Assembly: GCF_003336205.1 (NCBI RefSeq)
Contig: NZ_QPIE01000005.1
Span: 216,462-280,461 of the forward strand
DNA length: 64,000 nt
Direction: 5' to 3'
Source of the DNA: Chryseobacterium lacus
GTDB taxonomy: Bacteria; Bacteroidota; Bacteroidia; Flavobacteriales; Weeksellaceae
Shown: in pieces, positions 26,449 to 35,023 of the stretch
Numbering within the stretch: the first letter of the stretch is position 1
Layout of the letters: every line of letters starts with the position of its first letter
Notes under the pieces: generated by a model
What the model was told of the DNA's origin: nothing
Database searches by the model: none
What the model saw: only the letters and a program-made list of their open reading frames with translations
Program-made: the position numbers and the translations under genes

Positions 26449-28215
26449 TTAATACGATCCTTTTTCTACAAAATGTGCGGCAATTCTTTCAGTAAGAGCT
26501 ACCACATTTGGAGTATTGGTATATTTTGTAAATCTTCTCAGCCCGGAAAGCATCATTCGTTGCTCATCTCCTTCGGCAAACGAAACAATTCCTTCTTTTG
26601 CTGCTTTAATAATGGCTTCGGTCGCCTTATAAAGGTTCAGTTGCGCCATCTCAGCTTCTACAGAATCTGCAGAAAAATGTTTTTCCGCTCTTAGAATTGC
26701 GGATTCAGCCATAAAGATCTGATTCAGAATTTCCGAAGCGTTCAGCAAAAGATGCTGCTGTTTTTCGATTTCGGTCATATATTTTTGAAGTGCAGCTCCG
26801 GAAACCATCAGAAACACTTTTTTCAGATTGGCAATCAGGGCTTTTTCTTCTGACATAAATTCAGAATAATCCGGAATTTCGAAAGAGGGGATTCCCATCA
26901 GTTCTTTTGAAATGGCCATCGCAGGAGTCAGAAGATCCAATTGTCCTTTCATCGCACGTTTGATGAGCATTCCGACTGCTAAAAGACGGTTGATTTCATT
27001 GGTTCCTTCATAAATACGTCCGATTCGGGCATCTCTCCAGGCAGCTTCCATTGGCGTATCTTCGCTGAATCCCATCCCACCATAAATCTGAATTCCTTCA
27101 TCGGCAGTATGCTGTGTTAAGTCTGAAACAAAAACCTTCAGAATAGATGCTTCCACGGCATATTCTTCAACACCTTTCAGTTCTGCCTGCTGATGATTCA
27201 TACCAGCGGCAACCAGTTCTGAAATTTTATCTTCTACATCTTTAGCCACACGATAGGAACCGGCTTCAGAAACAAAAATTCCGGTCGCCATTTCTGCTAT
27301 TTTTTTGCGGATAGCGCCAAAAGTAGAAATGGAAACACCGAACTGTTTTCTTTCGTTTGCGTACTGTACAGAATGATTGAAAATTCTACGCTGTCCGTCC
27401 AGATTTGCCGCAGCAAGTTTAATTCGTCCGACGTTTAATGCGTTCAAGGCGATTTTGAAACCATTGTTTCTTTCTCCCAGAAGATTCTCTACCGGTACTT
27501 TCATGTCATTGAAGAAAACCTGTCGGGTAGAAGAGGAGCGGATTCCCAGCTTGTGTTCTTCTTCGCCGAAAGAAAGCCCTTCAGTTCCTGTTTTTTCTAC
27601 AATAAAAGCTGTGATGTTTTTATCGTCATCAATTTTGGCAAAAACGATGAAAATCTCTGCAAAACCTGCATTTGAAATCCACATTTTCTGTCCGTTGATA
27701 ATGTAATGTTGGCCGTCTTCGGAAAGTTTTGCTCGAGTTTTTCCTGAATTGGCATCTGAGCCAGCATCAGGTTCAGTAAGGCAATACGCACCAAATTTAG
27801 CTCCTGTAGCCAGATCCGGAAGGTATTTTTTCTTTTGATCTTCGGTTCCGTACAGCAAAATCGGTAGTGTTCCGATTCCGGTGTGTGCACCATAAGCGGT
27901 CGCAAGAGATCCGTTGGCACCGGAAACAATATCGCAGGCCAGCATGGTGGAAACGAAGCCCATTCCCAAACCACCGTATTCTTCAGGAACGGCTACACCC
28001 AGCAGTCCGAGTTCGCCAAGCTGGCGCATTTTTTCCTCGGTCAGTTGGTAATCTTTTTTTTCAAATCTCTCGTGGTGAGGGATTACTTCTCTGTCGATAA
28101 ATTCTTTGGCCGAATCACGAAGCATTTTTTGTTCTTCGGAAAAGTCTTCTACCGTGAAGATGTCTTTGGCTGGAGTTTCGGTAATTAAGAAATCACCTCC
28201 AATTAATGTGCTCAT
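26449..28215 (-). CDS. fadE: Acyl-CoA dehydrogenase, long form (FadE of the fadNAE type)
   Basis: 588 residues. FAD-dependent first step of fatty-acid beta-oxidation. An N-terminal ACAD core (YGAHTGIGTLPILLYGTEDQ, CLTEPDAGSDANSGK, MWISNAGFAEIFIVFAKI, IGRIYEGTNEINR with the catalytic Glu) is followed by a C-terminal helical domain of about 150 residues, as in VLCAD/ACAD9-like and B. subtilis FadE enzymes. It is the last gene of a minus-strand operon marR-fadN-fadA-fadE, 36 bp after fadA. Confidence 0.94.
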   Translation of the reverse strand: MSTLIGGDFLITETPAKDIFTVEDFSEEQKMLRDSAKEFIDREVIPHHERFEKKDYQLTEEKMRQLGELGLLGVAVPEEYGGLGMGFVSTMLACDIVSGANGSLATAYGAHTGIGTLPILLYGTEDQKKKYLPDLATGAKFGAYCLTEPDAGSDANSGKTRAKLSEDGQHYIINGQKMWISNAGFAEIFIVFAKIDDDKNITAFIVEKTGTEGLSFGEEEHKLGIRSSSTRQVFFNDMKVPVENLLGERNNGFKIALNALNVGRIKLAAANLDGQRRIFNHSVQYANERKQFGVSISTFGAIRKKIAEMATGIFVSEAGSYRVAKDVEDKISELVAAGMNHQQAELKGVEEYAVEASILKVFVSDLTQHTADEGIQIYGGMGFSEDTPMEAAWRDARIGRIYEGTNEINRLLAVGMLIKRAMKGQLDLLTPAMAISKELMGIPSFEIPDYSEFMSEEKALIANLKKVFLMVSGAALQKYMTEIEKQQHLLLNASEILNQIFMAESAILRAEKHFSADSVEAEMAQLNLYKATEAIIKAAKEGIVSFAEGDEQRMMLSGLRRFTKYTNTPNVVALTERIAAHFVEKGSY

Positions 28216-28251
28216 ATATTTATTCGTTTATTTTAAGTGTTATCTTACCTT

Positions 28252-29430
28252 TTAAAGCAATTCAAAAATACTCGCAGCTCCCTGTCCCGTTCCTACGCAC
28301 ATGGTCACCATTCCGTATTTGTTGCCGCGTTTTTTCATTTCATCCAGAAGCTGAACGGTCAGTTTGGTTCCGGTGCAGCCTAATGGGTGTCCCAGTGCAA
28401 TCGCTCCTCCGTTCACGTTCAGAATTTCTTTATTCAGATCCAGTTCTTTTTGGATAGCAACTGATTGTGACGCAAATGCTTCATTCATTTCAATAAGTTC
28501 GATATCTTTCAGTTGCATTCCCGCCTGTTTCAATGCTTTCGGAATGGCATACACTGGGCCCATTCCCATGATGCGGGGTTCCAATCCTGCAGCAGCGTAA
28601 GAAACGAGTCGCGCTTCAGGTTCTAGACCTAATTCTTTTACCATTTCTTCGCTCATCACGATAACGAAAGCGGCACCATCAGACATTTGTGAAGAATTTC
28701 CTGCTGTAACCGAACCTCCATTGGCAAAAACTGGGCGAAGTTTGGCCAAACCTTCTAAACTGGTATCTTTTCTTGGGCCTTCATCCACAGAAAAATCGAA
28801 TTTCTTCGTCTGCATTTTCTGGTTTTCGTCCAGGAAATTATATTCTACTGGAATCGGTACAATTTGATTTTTAAATCTTCCTTCTTCATTGGCTTTCAGG
28901 GCCTTCATGTGAGAATCAAATGCAAACTGATCCTGCTCTTCTCTGGAAATTTTATACTTATTGGCCACCGCTTCAGCAGTGTAACCCATTCCCCAATAAT
29001 AATCGGGATTGGACTTTGCAATTTCCGTTTCGGGAACGGGTTTGTAACCACCCATCGGGATATAACTCATGGATTCGGTACCGCCTGCAATAATACAGTC
29101 GGCCATTCCCGCCTGAATTTTTGCGGATGCAATGGCTATCGCTTCAGAACCTGAAGCACAATAACGGTTCACCGTAACGCCCGGAACTTTATCGGTATGC
29201 AATCCCATTAATGAGATCAATCGGGCAACATTGAGTCCCTGTTCTGCTTCGGGCATTGCGTTTCCAACGATCAAATCGTCAATTCTGTTTTTATCGAGCT
29301 GTGGAACATCTGTGATTAGTTTTTCAATAACAGTTGCCGCCATTACATCGGGACGTGTAAAACGGAGTGAGCCTTTCGGTGCTTTTCCGACTGCTGTTCT
29401 GTATCCTTTTATGATATATGCTTGTCTCAT
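28252..29430 (-). CDS. fadA: Acetyl-CoA C-acyltransferase (3-ketoacyl-CoA thiolase)
   Basis: 392 residues, full length. It cleaves 3-ketoacyl-CoA with CoA in the last step of beta-oxidation. The nucleophile Cys lies in VNRYCASGSEAIAIASAKI; ALGHPLGCTGTKL carries the catalytic His and MCVGTGQGAA the second Cys. NEAFASQSVA is also typical. In this genome it is separated from fadN by about 650 bp holding a RAYT gene and REP-like repeats, which is probably an insertion into the operon. Confidence 0.96.
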   Translation of the reverse strand: MRQAYIIKGYRTAVGKAPKGSLRFTRPDVMAATVIEKLITDVPQLDKNRIDDLIVGNAMPEAEQGLNVARLISLMGLHTDKVPGVTVNRYCASGSEAIAIASAKIQAGMADCIIAGGTESMSYIPMGGYKPVPETEIAKSNPDYYWGMGYTAEAVANKYKISREEQDQFAFDSHMKALKANEEGRFKNQIVPIPVEYNFLDENQKMQTKKFDFSVDEGPRKDTSLEGLAKLRPVFANGGSVTAGNSSQMSDGAAFVIVMSEEMVKELGLEPEARLVSYAAAGLEPRIMGMGPVYAIPKALKQAGMQLKDIELIEMNEAFASQSVAIQKELDLNKEILNVNGGAIALGHPLGCTGTKLTVQLLDEMKKRGNKYGMVTMCVGTGQGAASIFELL

Positions 29431-29463
29431 ATTTTTTGTATTATTTAAAATTAATTTTTGGTT

Positions 29464-29490
29464 TCGGCCTCGTAGAGGGCGGCTGTTAAT
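29464..29490 (+). repeat. REP-like palindrome 1
   Basis: Palindromic core GCCTCGTAGAGGGC followed by GGCTGTTAAT. It is in the same orientation as repeat 2 and is the most divergent of the four copies around the RAYT gene. Confidence 0.7.
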
Positions 29491-29514
29491 AATCTTTGTG
29501 GGATTTTAAAGGGG

Positions 29515-29539
29515 AGCTCCGTAGGAGCGACCTGTTAAT
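29515..29539 (+). repeat. REP-like palindrome 2
   Basis: Core GCTCCGTAGGAGC followed by GACCTGTTAAT. Its end overlaps the RAYT stop codon (29535-29537). It is the inverted partner of repeat 4, nearly identical over 25 nt. Confidence 0.8.
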
Positions 29540-29999
29540 TATCTTCAATCCATTCAAACAAATATTCGGAATTATAATTAATATTAAATTTTTCCAGAAA
29601 ATCCAGGTATTCAGTTTTGAACGATTTAGTTTTATGATGTTCTTCCTGATTTAAAATATATTTCACTACCAAATCTACACTACTCTTAGAATAGGAAAAT
29701 GCCCCATAACCTTCCTGCCAGTTGAATTTGTTGTTCATCCATTTTTTATCATTGATGAATTTTGAAGATCCAGCTTTTATATCTCTGACTAAATCTGAAA
29801 TTAAGATAGTAGGTTTCACACTTACCAGCATATGTATATGATCAGGCATAGTAAATACAGCAAATAATTTTTGACCTCTATGTTGAACCATTCCTGTAAT
29901 AAATTTATGTAACTCTCTGTTTTCTACCGGAATAAGGTTTTGCCTTCCTTTCACTGCGAAAACAATTTGGATAAAAATCTGTGTATAGGTGTTGGCCAT
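29535..29999 (-). CDS. REP-associated tyrosine transposase (RAYT, IS200-like Y1 family)
   Basis: 154 residues. HUH/Y1 transposase: the His-hydrophobic-His motif is in MPDHIHMLVSV, and the catalytic Tyr is probably in WQEGYGAFSYSKS. Y1 enzymes cut and join single-stranded DNA; RAYTs are single-copy relatives linked to short palindromes rather than to a moving IS. Two REP-like palindromes lie on each side, in opposite orientation on the two sides, which is the classical RAYT layout. It sits within the beta-oxidation operon between fadN and fadA, on the operon strand. Confidence 0.9.
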   Translation of the reverse strand: MANTYTQIFIQIVFAVKGRQNLIPVENRELHKFITGMVQHRGQKLFAVFTMPDHIHMLVSVKPTILISDLVRDIKAGSSKFINDKKWMNNKFNWQEGYGAFSYSKSSVDLVVKYILNQEEHHKTKSFKTEYLDFLEKFNINYNSEYLFEWIEDN

Positions 30000-30002
30000 A
30001 AA

Positions 30003-30029
30003 ATTAACAGGTCGCCACTACGTGGCTCA
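30003..30029 (-). repeat. REP-like palindrome 3
   Basis: On the minus strand the core reads GCCACGTAGTGGC followed by GACCTGTTAAT. It lies 4 nt upstream of the RAYT start codon. Confidence 0.8.
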
Positions 30030-30053
30030 TAAAAGGAGTTTTTATTACATTGC

Positions 30054-30080
30054 TATTAACAGGTCGCTCCTCCGGAGCTT
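30054..30080 (-). repeat. REP-like palindrome 4
   Basis: On the minus strand the core reads GCTCCGGAGGAGC followed by GACCTGTTAAT. It lies 3 nt after the fadN stop codon, so it may act as an mRNA hairpin at the fadN 3' end. Confidence 0.8.
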
Positions 30081-30082
30081 TT

Positions 30083-32476
30083 CTAATTTCTCAATGGTTT
30101 TCCTTTTTGCAACATGTATTGAATTCTCTCCAAAGTTTTTCTCTCGCCCGTAAGGGAAAGGAACGTTTCTCTTTCTAAGTTCAATAAATATTGTTCAGAT
30201 ACTAATGTGGGTTCGGATAGATTTCCGCCCACCATAACATAACCGAGTTTGTCGGCAATTTTTTTGTCATGTTCAGAAATGTAATTTCCGGCAAGCATTT
30301 GATCGGTTCCCACATAGAACATTCCTAAAGCATCTTTGCCAAGCACGGTAACTTTCTGTTCAATAGGTTGGGTGTATCCTTGCTCCGCGAGCAGTTTTGC
30401 GACTTTCTTAGCTTCCGCAATCTGACGGTTCTTATCAACCACCACGATATCTTTGTGCTGTTCTAAAATTCCCATATCGTAAGCTTCATAGGCAGAAGTG
30501 GCTACTTTACCCATGGCGATATTCATGAAAGCATCCCGCAGACGGTTGGTTTTCACGTCGTCTTTTTCAAATTCTCTAGAAGTTCTTAAGGTCATTTCCT
30601 TTGTTCCGCCACCGCCGGGAATTACGCCAACACCGGTTTCTACCAATCCGATATAAGTTTCTGCAGCAGCTACAACACGGTCGGCATGCATCGTCATTTC
30701 ACAACCGCCGCCCAAGGTCATGCCAAAAGGCGCAACGACAACAGGAATGGAAGAGTAGCGAACCCGCATCATGGATTTCTGGAAATAGCCGATCGCCATG
30801 TTAAGGTCATCCCAATCCTGGTCAATCGCCATCATTAGAATCATTGCTAAATTCGCTCCCACAGAAAAATTACTTCCCTGGTTTCCAACAACCAGCCCGT
30901 CGTATTCCTTTTCTGCAAGATCGATGGCTCGGTTTAAACCATCCAAAACACCTCCGCCCATAGAGTTCATTTTGGAACGGATTTCAAAGTTGATAATTCC
31001 GTCGCCCAGATACTGAATAGCAGATTCCGAATTGTTCCAAAGGGTTTTATCTTTTCTGATATTGTCGAGAATAATGAAAGCATCCTGTCCGGGAATATCT
31101 GAGTACTCAGACTTGGTTTGATCAAAGAAAATTCTGTGTCCTTTTTCGTTCACTTTGTAGAAAGATTCCACATTTCTCACCCAATCTGAAACCTCGTATC
31201 CTGCATCTTTTGCGAGCTCAATTCCTTTTTGAATACCGATGGCATCCCAGATTTCGAACGGGCCGTTATCCCAGCCAAAACCTGCACGCATAGCGTCATC
31301 TATTTTGTATACTTCGTCGGAAATTTCCGGAACTTTATGCGATACGTAGGCGAAAAGTGCTCCCAATGACTTTCTGTACAATTCTCCCGCCTTATCTTTT
31401 CCGCCAATTAACACCTTAAACCTGTCGATAGGTTTATCGATATTTTTTGTCAGTTCAAGAGTTGGAAAACTGGATTTACCCTGAAGTTCATACTCCATGG
31501 TATCCAAGTTAAGGCCATGAATTTCTGATTTTCCTTCAGCGTTTTTTATTTTTTTATAAAAGCCTTGTTCTGTTTTTGAACCAAGCCATTTGTTGTCCAC
31601 CATTTTTTGGATGTAGTCCGGCAATTCGAAAACATTATTAAAATTATTGGCTTCCACACCGCTTCCGTGAACGCCTTTTGCCACCATCACCAAAGTATCC
31701 AAGCCCACAACATCTGCGGTTCTGAAAGTGGCAGATTTCGGACGGCCAATGACGGGACCGGTTAATTTATCAATATCTGTGACACTCAGGCCTAATTCTT
31801 TTACTTCGTGAAGCAGATTCATCATCGAAAAAACACCGATTCTATTGGCGATAAATGCAGGAGTATCTTTTGCAAGAACCGTGGTTTTTCCTAAGAATTT
31901 AGCACCATAATCAATATAGAACTGTGAGATTTCAGGGTCTGTATCTTTTGTTGGAATCACTTCCAAAAGAGGTAAATATCTTACCGGATTGAAGAAGTGT
32001 GTTCCGGCGAAATGTTTTTTGAAATCTTCGCTTCGCCCTTCTACAAGCATATTAATCGGAATACCGGAAGTATTGGAGGTAACCAGGGTTCCCGGAGTTC
32101 TGAACTGTTCAATTTTCTCATACACCTGTTTTTTGATGTCGAGTCTTTCAACAACGACTTCAATAATCCAGTCAGTATTTTTGATTTTTGGTAAGTCATC
32201 ATCAAAATTCCCTATGCTGATTCTGTCGGCAAATTTCGGAGTGTAAAGCAAAGCCGGGCTCGCTTTTTTCAGTTTTGCAAAGTTTTCGGAAGCAATTCTG
32301 TTTCGTACGGCTTTGTCGTCTTTGGTAAGATTTTTTTTCTGCTCCGCTTCGGTGAGTTCAAAAGGAACAATATCTAGCAAAAGCACTTCTACACCAATAT
32401 TGGCAAAATGCGCTGCGATACCTGAACCCATGATCCCGGAACCGAGAACGGTAACGTGTTTGATCCGTCTTTTCAT
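30083..32476 (-). CDS. fadN: 3-hydroxyacyl-CoA dehydrogenase / enoyl-CoA hydratase fusion (FadN type)
   Basis: 797 residues carrying the two middle steps of beta-oxidation. The dehydrogenase comes first: NAD-binding VTVLGSGIMGSGIAAHFAN at about 8-26, then GTHFFNPVRYLPLLEVIP with the catalytic His, and the C-terminal 3HCDH repeats. An enoyl-CoA hydratase/crotonase domain follows (NQGSNFSVGANLAMI, FGMTLGGGCEMTMHADRVV, ETGVGVIPGGGGTKEM). This order is that of B. subtilis FadN, opposite to E. coli FadB, and the gene order fadN-fadA-fadE is also the same as in B. subtilis. marR is 5 bp upstream. Confidence 0.93.
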   Translation of the reverse strand: MKRRIKHVTVLGSGIMGSGIAAHFANIGVEVLLLDIVPFELTEAEQKKNLTKDDKAVRNRIASENFAKLKKASPALLYTPKFADRISIGNFDDDLPKIKNTDWIIEVVVERLDIKKQVYEKIEQFRTPGTLVTSNTSGIPINMLVEGRSEDFKKHFAGTHFFNPVRYLPLLEVIPTKDTDPEISQFYIDYGAKFLGKTTVLAKDTPAFIANRIGVFSMMNLLHEVKELGLSVTDIDKLTGPVIGRPKSATFRTADVVGLDTLVMVAKGVHGSGVEANNFNNVFELPDYIQKMVDNKWLGSKTEQGFYKKIKNAEGKSEIHGLNLDTMEYELQGKSSFPTLELTKNIDKPIDRFKVLIGGKDKAGELYRKSLGALFAYVSHKVPEISDEVYKIDDAMRAGFGWDNGPFEIWDAIGIQKGIELAKDAGYEVSDWVRNVESFYKVNEKGHRIFFDQTKSEYSDIPGQDAFIILDNIRKDKTLWNNSESAIQYLGDGIINFEIRSKMNSMGGGVLDGLNRAIDLAEKEYDGLVVGNQGSNFSVGANLAMILMMAIDQDWDDLNMAIGYFQKSMMRVRYSSIPVVVAPFGMTLGGGCEMTMHADRVVAAAETYIGLVETGVGVIPGGGGTKEMTLRTSREFEKDDVKTNRLRDAFMNIAMGKVATSAYEAYDMGILEQHKDIVVVDKNRQIAEAKKVAKLLAEQGYTQPIEQKVTVLGKDALGMFYVGTDQMLAGNYISEHDKKIADKLGYVMVGGNLSEPTLVSEQYLLNLERETFLSLTGERKTLERIQYMLQKGKPLRN

Positions 32477-32481
32477 ATTAC

Positions 32482-32934
32482 TTATTTTTTCTTGTTGAGT
32501 TCATTAGCGGTTTTTAGGATGATATCCATTACTTCCTTGAAAATTTCGAGTTTTTCAGGAGATACTTTATCGATCACGGCTTTATTAAAATTCACCACGA
32601 CATCCTTTGAAATATTCCTGTGTTTCAATCCTTTTTCAGTCAGCTTTATGATCACTTCACGCTTGTCTGAAGTTGTTTTTTCTTTATAGATATACCCATT
32701 ATCCTCAAGAATTTTAATAATCCTAGTGAGGGAAGTTGGTTCGATGGCCATCTTCGGACCAAGATTGGTACTTCGGGTACCTTCTTTGGGGTCAATTTTT
32801 AATAAAGTTAAGGCCTGAACTGCAGTGCTGTCGTATTCAGAAGCCATTTCAGAATACATCTTTGAAACTGATATCCAGGTTGATTTTAAGAGTAAATCAA
32901 TGTTATCCACCTTTTCTGTATTATTCTTTTCCAT
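32482..32934 (-). CDS. MarR-family transcriptional regulator
   Basis: 150 residues with a winged helix: GTRSTNLGPKMAIEPTSLTR is the recognition region and NGYIYKEKTTSDKREVIIKL the wing. It is the first gene of the beta-oxidation operon (fadN starts 5 bp after it), so it most likely represses its own operon and responds to an acyl-CoA or fatty acid. A palindrome that fits a MarR operator lies over its promoter. The inducer is inferred from context only. Confidence 0.92.
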   Translation of the reverse strand: MEKNNTEKVDNIDLLLKSTWISVSKMYSEMASEYDSTAVQALTLLKIDPKEGTRSTNLGPKMAIEPTSLTRIIKILEDNGYIYKEKTTSDKREVIIKLTEKGLKHRNISKDVVVNFNKAVIDKVSPEKLEIFKEVMDIILKTANELNKKK

Positions 32935-32959
32935 TATCTAAATTAGTTTGCATAATCAT

Positions 32960-32967
32960 CAAAGATA
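32960..32967 (-). promoter_or_regulatory. -7 box of the marR-fad operon
   Basis: On the minus strand this reads TATCTTTG, a perfect TAnnTTTG, 25 nt before the marR start codon. Confidence 0.6.
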
Positions 32968-32975
32968 GAAATTAT

Positions 32976-32987
32976 TATGCATGCATA
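32976..32987. promoter_or_regulatory. Candidate MarR operator
   Basis: TATGCATGCATA is a perfect 12-bp palindrome placed between the expected -33 and -7 boxes of the operon promoter, centred about 25 nt upstream of the likely start of transcription. MarR proteins bind such short palindromes, so autorepression is likely. Inferred, not shown. Confidence 0.5.
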
Positions 32988-33093
32988 GTATGTTTATTTT
33001 GTTAATCTTTTGTTAATTGTTGTACATCAGCATGATTAACGGTATGAATAGCATACTGTCAGGGTATATAAAGAGAAAAGATTTAGATAGACT

Positions 33094-34017
33094 TTAAGAC
33101 CTTTTCCGAAGGAAGTGAATGATTTCTTCAAATGAATGGCACTGGTGTACAAATTCAGAAGTGGAAATTTCCCAGAAAGGGTTTTTGTAGGAAAACTGGA
33201 AACTGGAAAGGTCTTTTTTAAAATTTTTCTGAAGTGCGGAATAAAGAAACTCTTTTTCCAAAAGAGGTGCTGAAATAACGGGCGGAATGAAATATTGATC
33301 CATATTGAACAAAAAAGGAGCCGCTAAATCCTGATGGGAAATCAATATATCTTCTGCAACTCCGGCGTGAAGGGTTTGATCTTTTATAAACCATATTTTG
33401 TCTGCAAATTCCTTTGCCAATCGCCAGTCATGAGAAGAAAACAGGACAAGTTTGTTATATTTCTCTGCAAAATCTCTCAGCAGTTTTAGGATGATAATTT
33501 TATTTTCTTCGTCCAAATGCGTGGTAGGTTCGTCCAGAATCATCACAGGTGCATTCTGAGCAAAAGCTCTCCCTATAAATGCTTTTTGAAGGTTTCCATC
33601 GGATAGTTTCTGTAAATTCCAGTCTTTATAAGGCCCCAGATTCAGATTTTGAATGATATGCTGAACATCTTCTTTATCCTTTTTTTCAAGTTCAAAATAA
33701 TAGGGATAATGCACATACTTTCCCAAAGATATCAAATCCTCCGTGGTATAATGTGCCGGAACCTGAGGTTTGGAAAATACCATCGCAATATATTTCGCAA
33801 TTTCTTTGGTTGAAAATGTTTTTATATCTTTTTTATCGATACGGATATTCCCTGAAAGTGCAGGAATCTGATGGAGAATCGTTCGGAATAAAGTTGTTTT
33901 TCCCACGCCGTTATTCCCGATTATAAGGCAGACTTCCCCTAAAGACAAGGCAGCATCCGCATTCTTTATTAATGGAGATTGGTATCCAATAGTTATATTT
34001 TCTAATTCCAGAAACAT
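33094..34017 (-). CDS. Iron-chelate ABC transporter ATP-binding protein
   Basis: 307 residues. Walker A IIGNNGVGKTTLFRTIL near 33-40; signature LSDGNLQKAFIGRAFAQ in place of LSGGQ; Walker B VMILDEPTTHLD; switch His in LFSSHDWRL. It resembles FecE/FhuC/BtuD ATPases that power import of iron-siderophore, heme or cobalamin. The last 70 or so residues are an extra domain beyond the usual ~250. It is one base after the permease gene. No substrate-binding protein gene is next to it. Confidence 0.9.
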   Translation of the reverse strand: MFLELENITIGYQSPLIKNADAALSLGEVCLIIGNNGVGKTTLFRTILHQIPALSGNIRIDKKDIKTFSTKEIAKYIAMVFSKPQVPAHYTTEDLISLGKYVHYPYYFELEKKDKEDVQHIIQNLNLGPYKDWNLQKLSDGNLQKAFIGRAFAQNAPVMILDEPTTHLDEENKIIILKLLRDFAEKYNKLVLFSSHDWRLAKEFADKIWFIKDQTLHAGVAEDILISHQDLAAPFLFNMDQYFIPPVISAPLLEKEFLYSALQKNFKKDLSSFQFSYKNPFWEISTSEFVHQCHSFEEIIHFLRKRS

Positions 34018-34018
34018 G

Positions 34019-34987
34019 TCAGCGGCGGGATTTTATTAACATTAAAAGAATCACAGGAATACCGAAAAGAGAAGTAATTACGTTCATCGGAAGCTGAATA
34101 AGTTCCGAAATGACAGAGAATAATTCCATAATGAAAATTCCTAAAAGCATATTCAGAATCCACTGATGCCACAGTTGTGCCGGATTCCAGATCATACGGC
34201 AGAAATGCGGAACTACAATCCCGATGAATAAAACTGGCCCTAAAAATGCCGTTATAGAAGCAGAAAGCAGGGAAGAAGAAATGATAATCAGATATTTAAG
34301 CTGTGTTAAATTAACCCCGAAACTCTGTGCGTATTGGATTCCCAGCGTATTTCCGATTAAAGGTTTGATCGTTCTGAAACTCACCATCAACCCGATGAAT
34401 ACAATAACAGACAGAATTATTAATTGATAATTGCTCACCTGTTGATTGGCACCGTAACTCCAGAGAATATAATTTTTCAGACTTTGATTGTCCGCATACA
34501 ACTGCAAAAGTGCAACCACTGCACCTGCAAGCGCAGAAACCAGAAACCCAAAAATAATAAGAAATGATTTATCCTGAAACGTATTGGAAAAAGAAATCAG
34601 AACCAGCATCATCAGGATACTTCCTGTCACCGCTGCAATACTGATGAATCCGTTCTGCAGGAATTCAGGTAGAGCAAAATCATGAAAGAAAAAAATGTAA
34701 AAAGCCACACTCAGGCTCGCTACTGAGGTGATTCCGAGCACCGATGGTCCTGCTAATGGATTTTGAAAATATTCCTGAAGCAGAAATCCGGAAGTGGGAA
34801 TGGAAATTCCTGCCAAAGCCATTACCAGAATTCTGTTCATCCGGATTTGGGCAATCTGAGAATGGCTGCTGTCCGAAAAAAAATCTGCCAAGGAAAGACT
34901 GATAAACCCAACATTCAGATTCACCATAATAGTAATAACAGCTAAAATAACAATGGCTGCACAAAGAGGTTTAAATCCCGGTTTCAA
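34019..34987 (-). CDS. FecCD-family ABC transporter permease
   Basis: 322 residues with about ten membrane helices. Typical FecCD parts: RLNRIL-like start QIRMNRILVMALAGISIPTS, FQNPLAGPSVLGITSVASL, and IGIVVPHFCRMIW, which contacts the ATPase. It imports an iron chelate, heme or B12 across the inner membrane. A TlpA-like lipoprotein is 36 bp upstream and the ATPase gene follows after 1 bp. The outer-membrane receptor and binding protein are not seen here. Confidence 0.92.
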   Translation of the reverse strand: MKPGFKPLCAAIVILAVITIMVNLNVGFISLSLADFFSDSSHSQIAQIRMNRILVMALAGISIPTSGFLLQEYFQNPLAGPSVLGITSVASLSVAFYIFFFHDFALPEFLQNGFISIAAVTGSILMMLVLISFSNTFQDKSFLIIFGFLVSALAGAVVALLQLYADNQSLKNYILWSYGANQQVSNYQLIILSVIVFIGLMVSFRTIKPLIGNTLGIQYAQSFGVNLTQLKYLIIISSSLLSASITAFLGPVLFIGIVVPHFCRMIWNPAQLWHQWILNMLLGIFIMELFSVISELIQLPMNVITSLFGIPVILLMLIKSRR

Positions 34988-35023
34988 ATCGGTGTCAATA
35001 ATCAGTTTGCCCTTTTCGAAATG

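Noticed and set aside
28206..28457. Plus-strand frames across fadA and fadE
   Set aside because: They are shadow frames of strongly conserved enzymes on the other strand.
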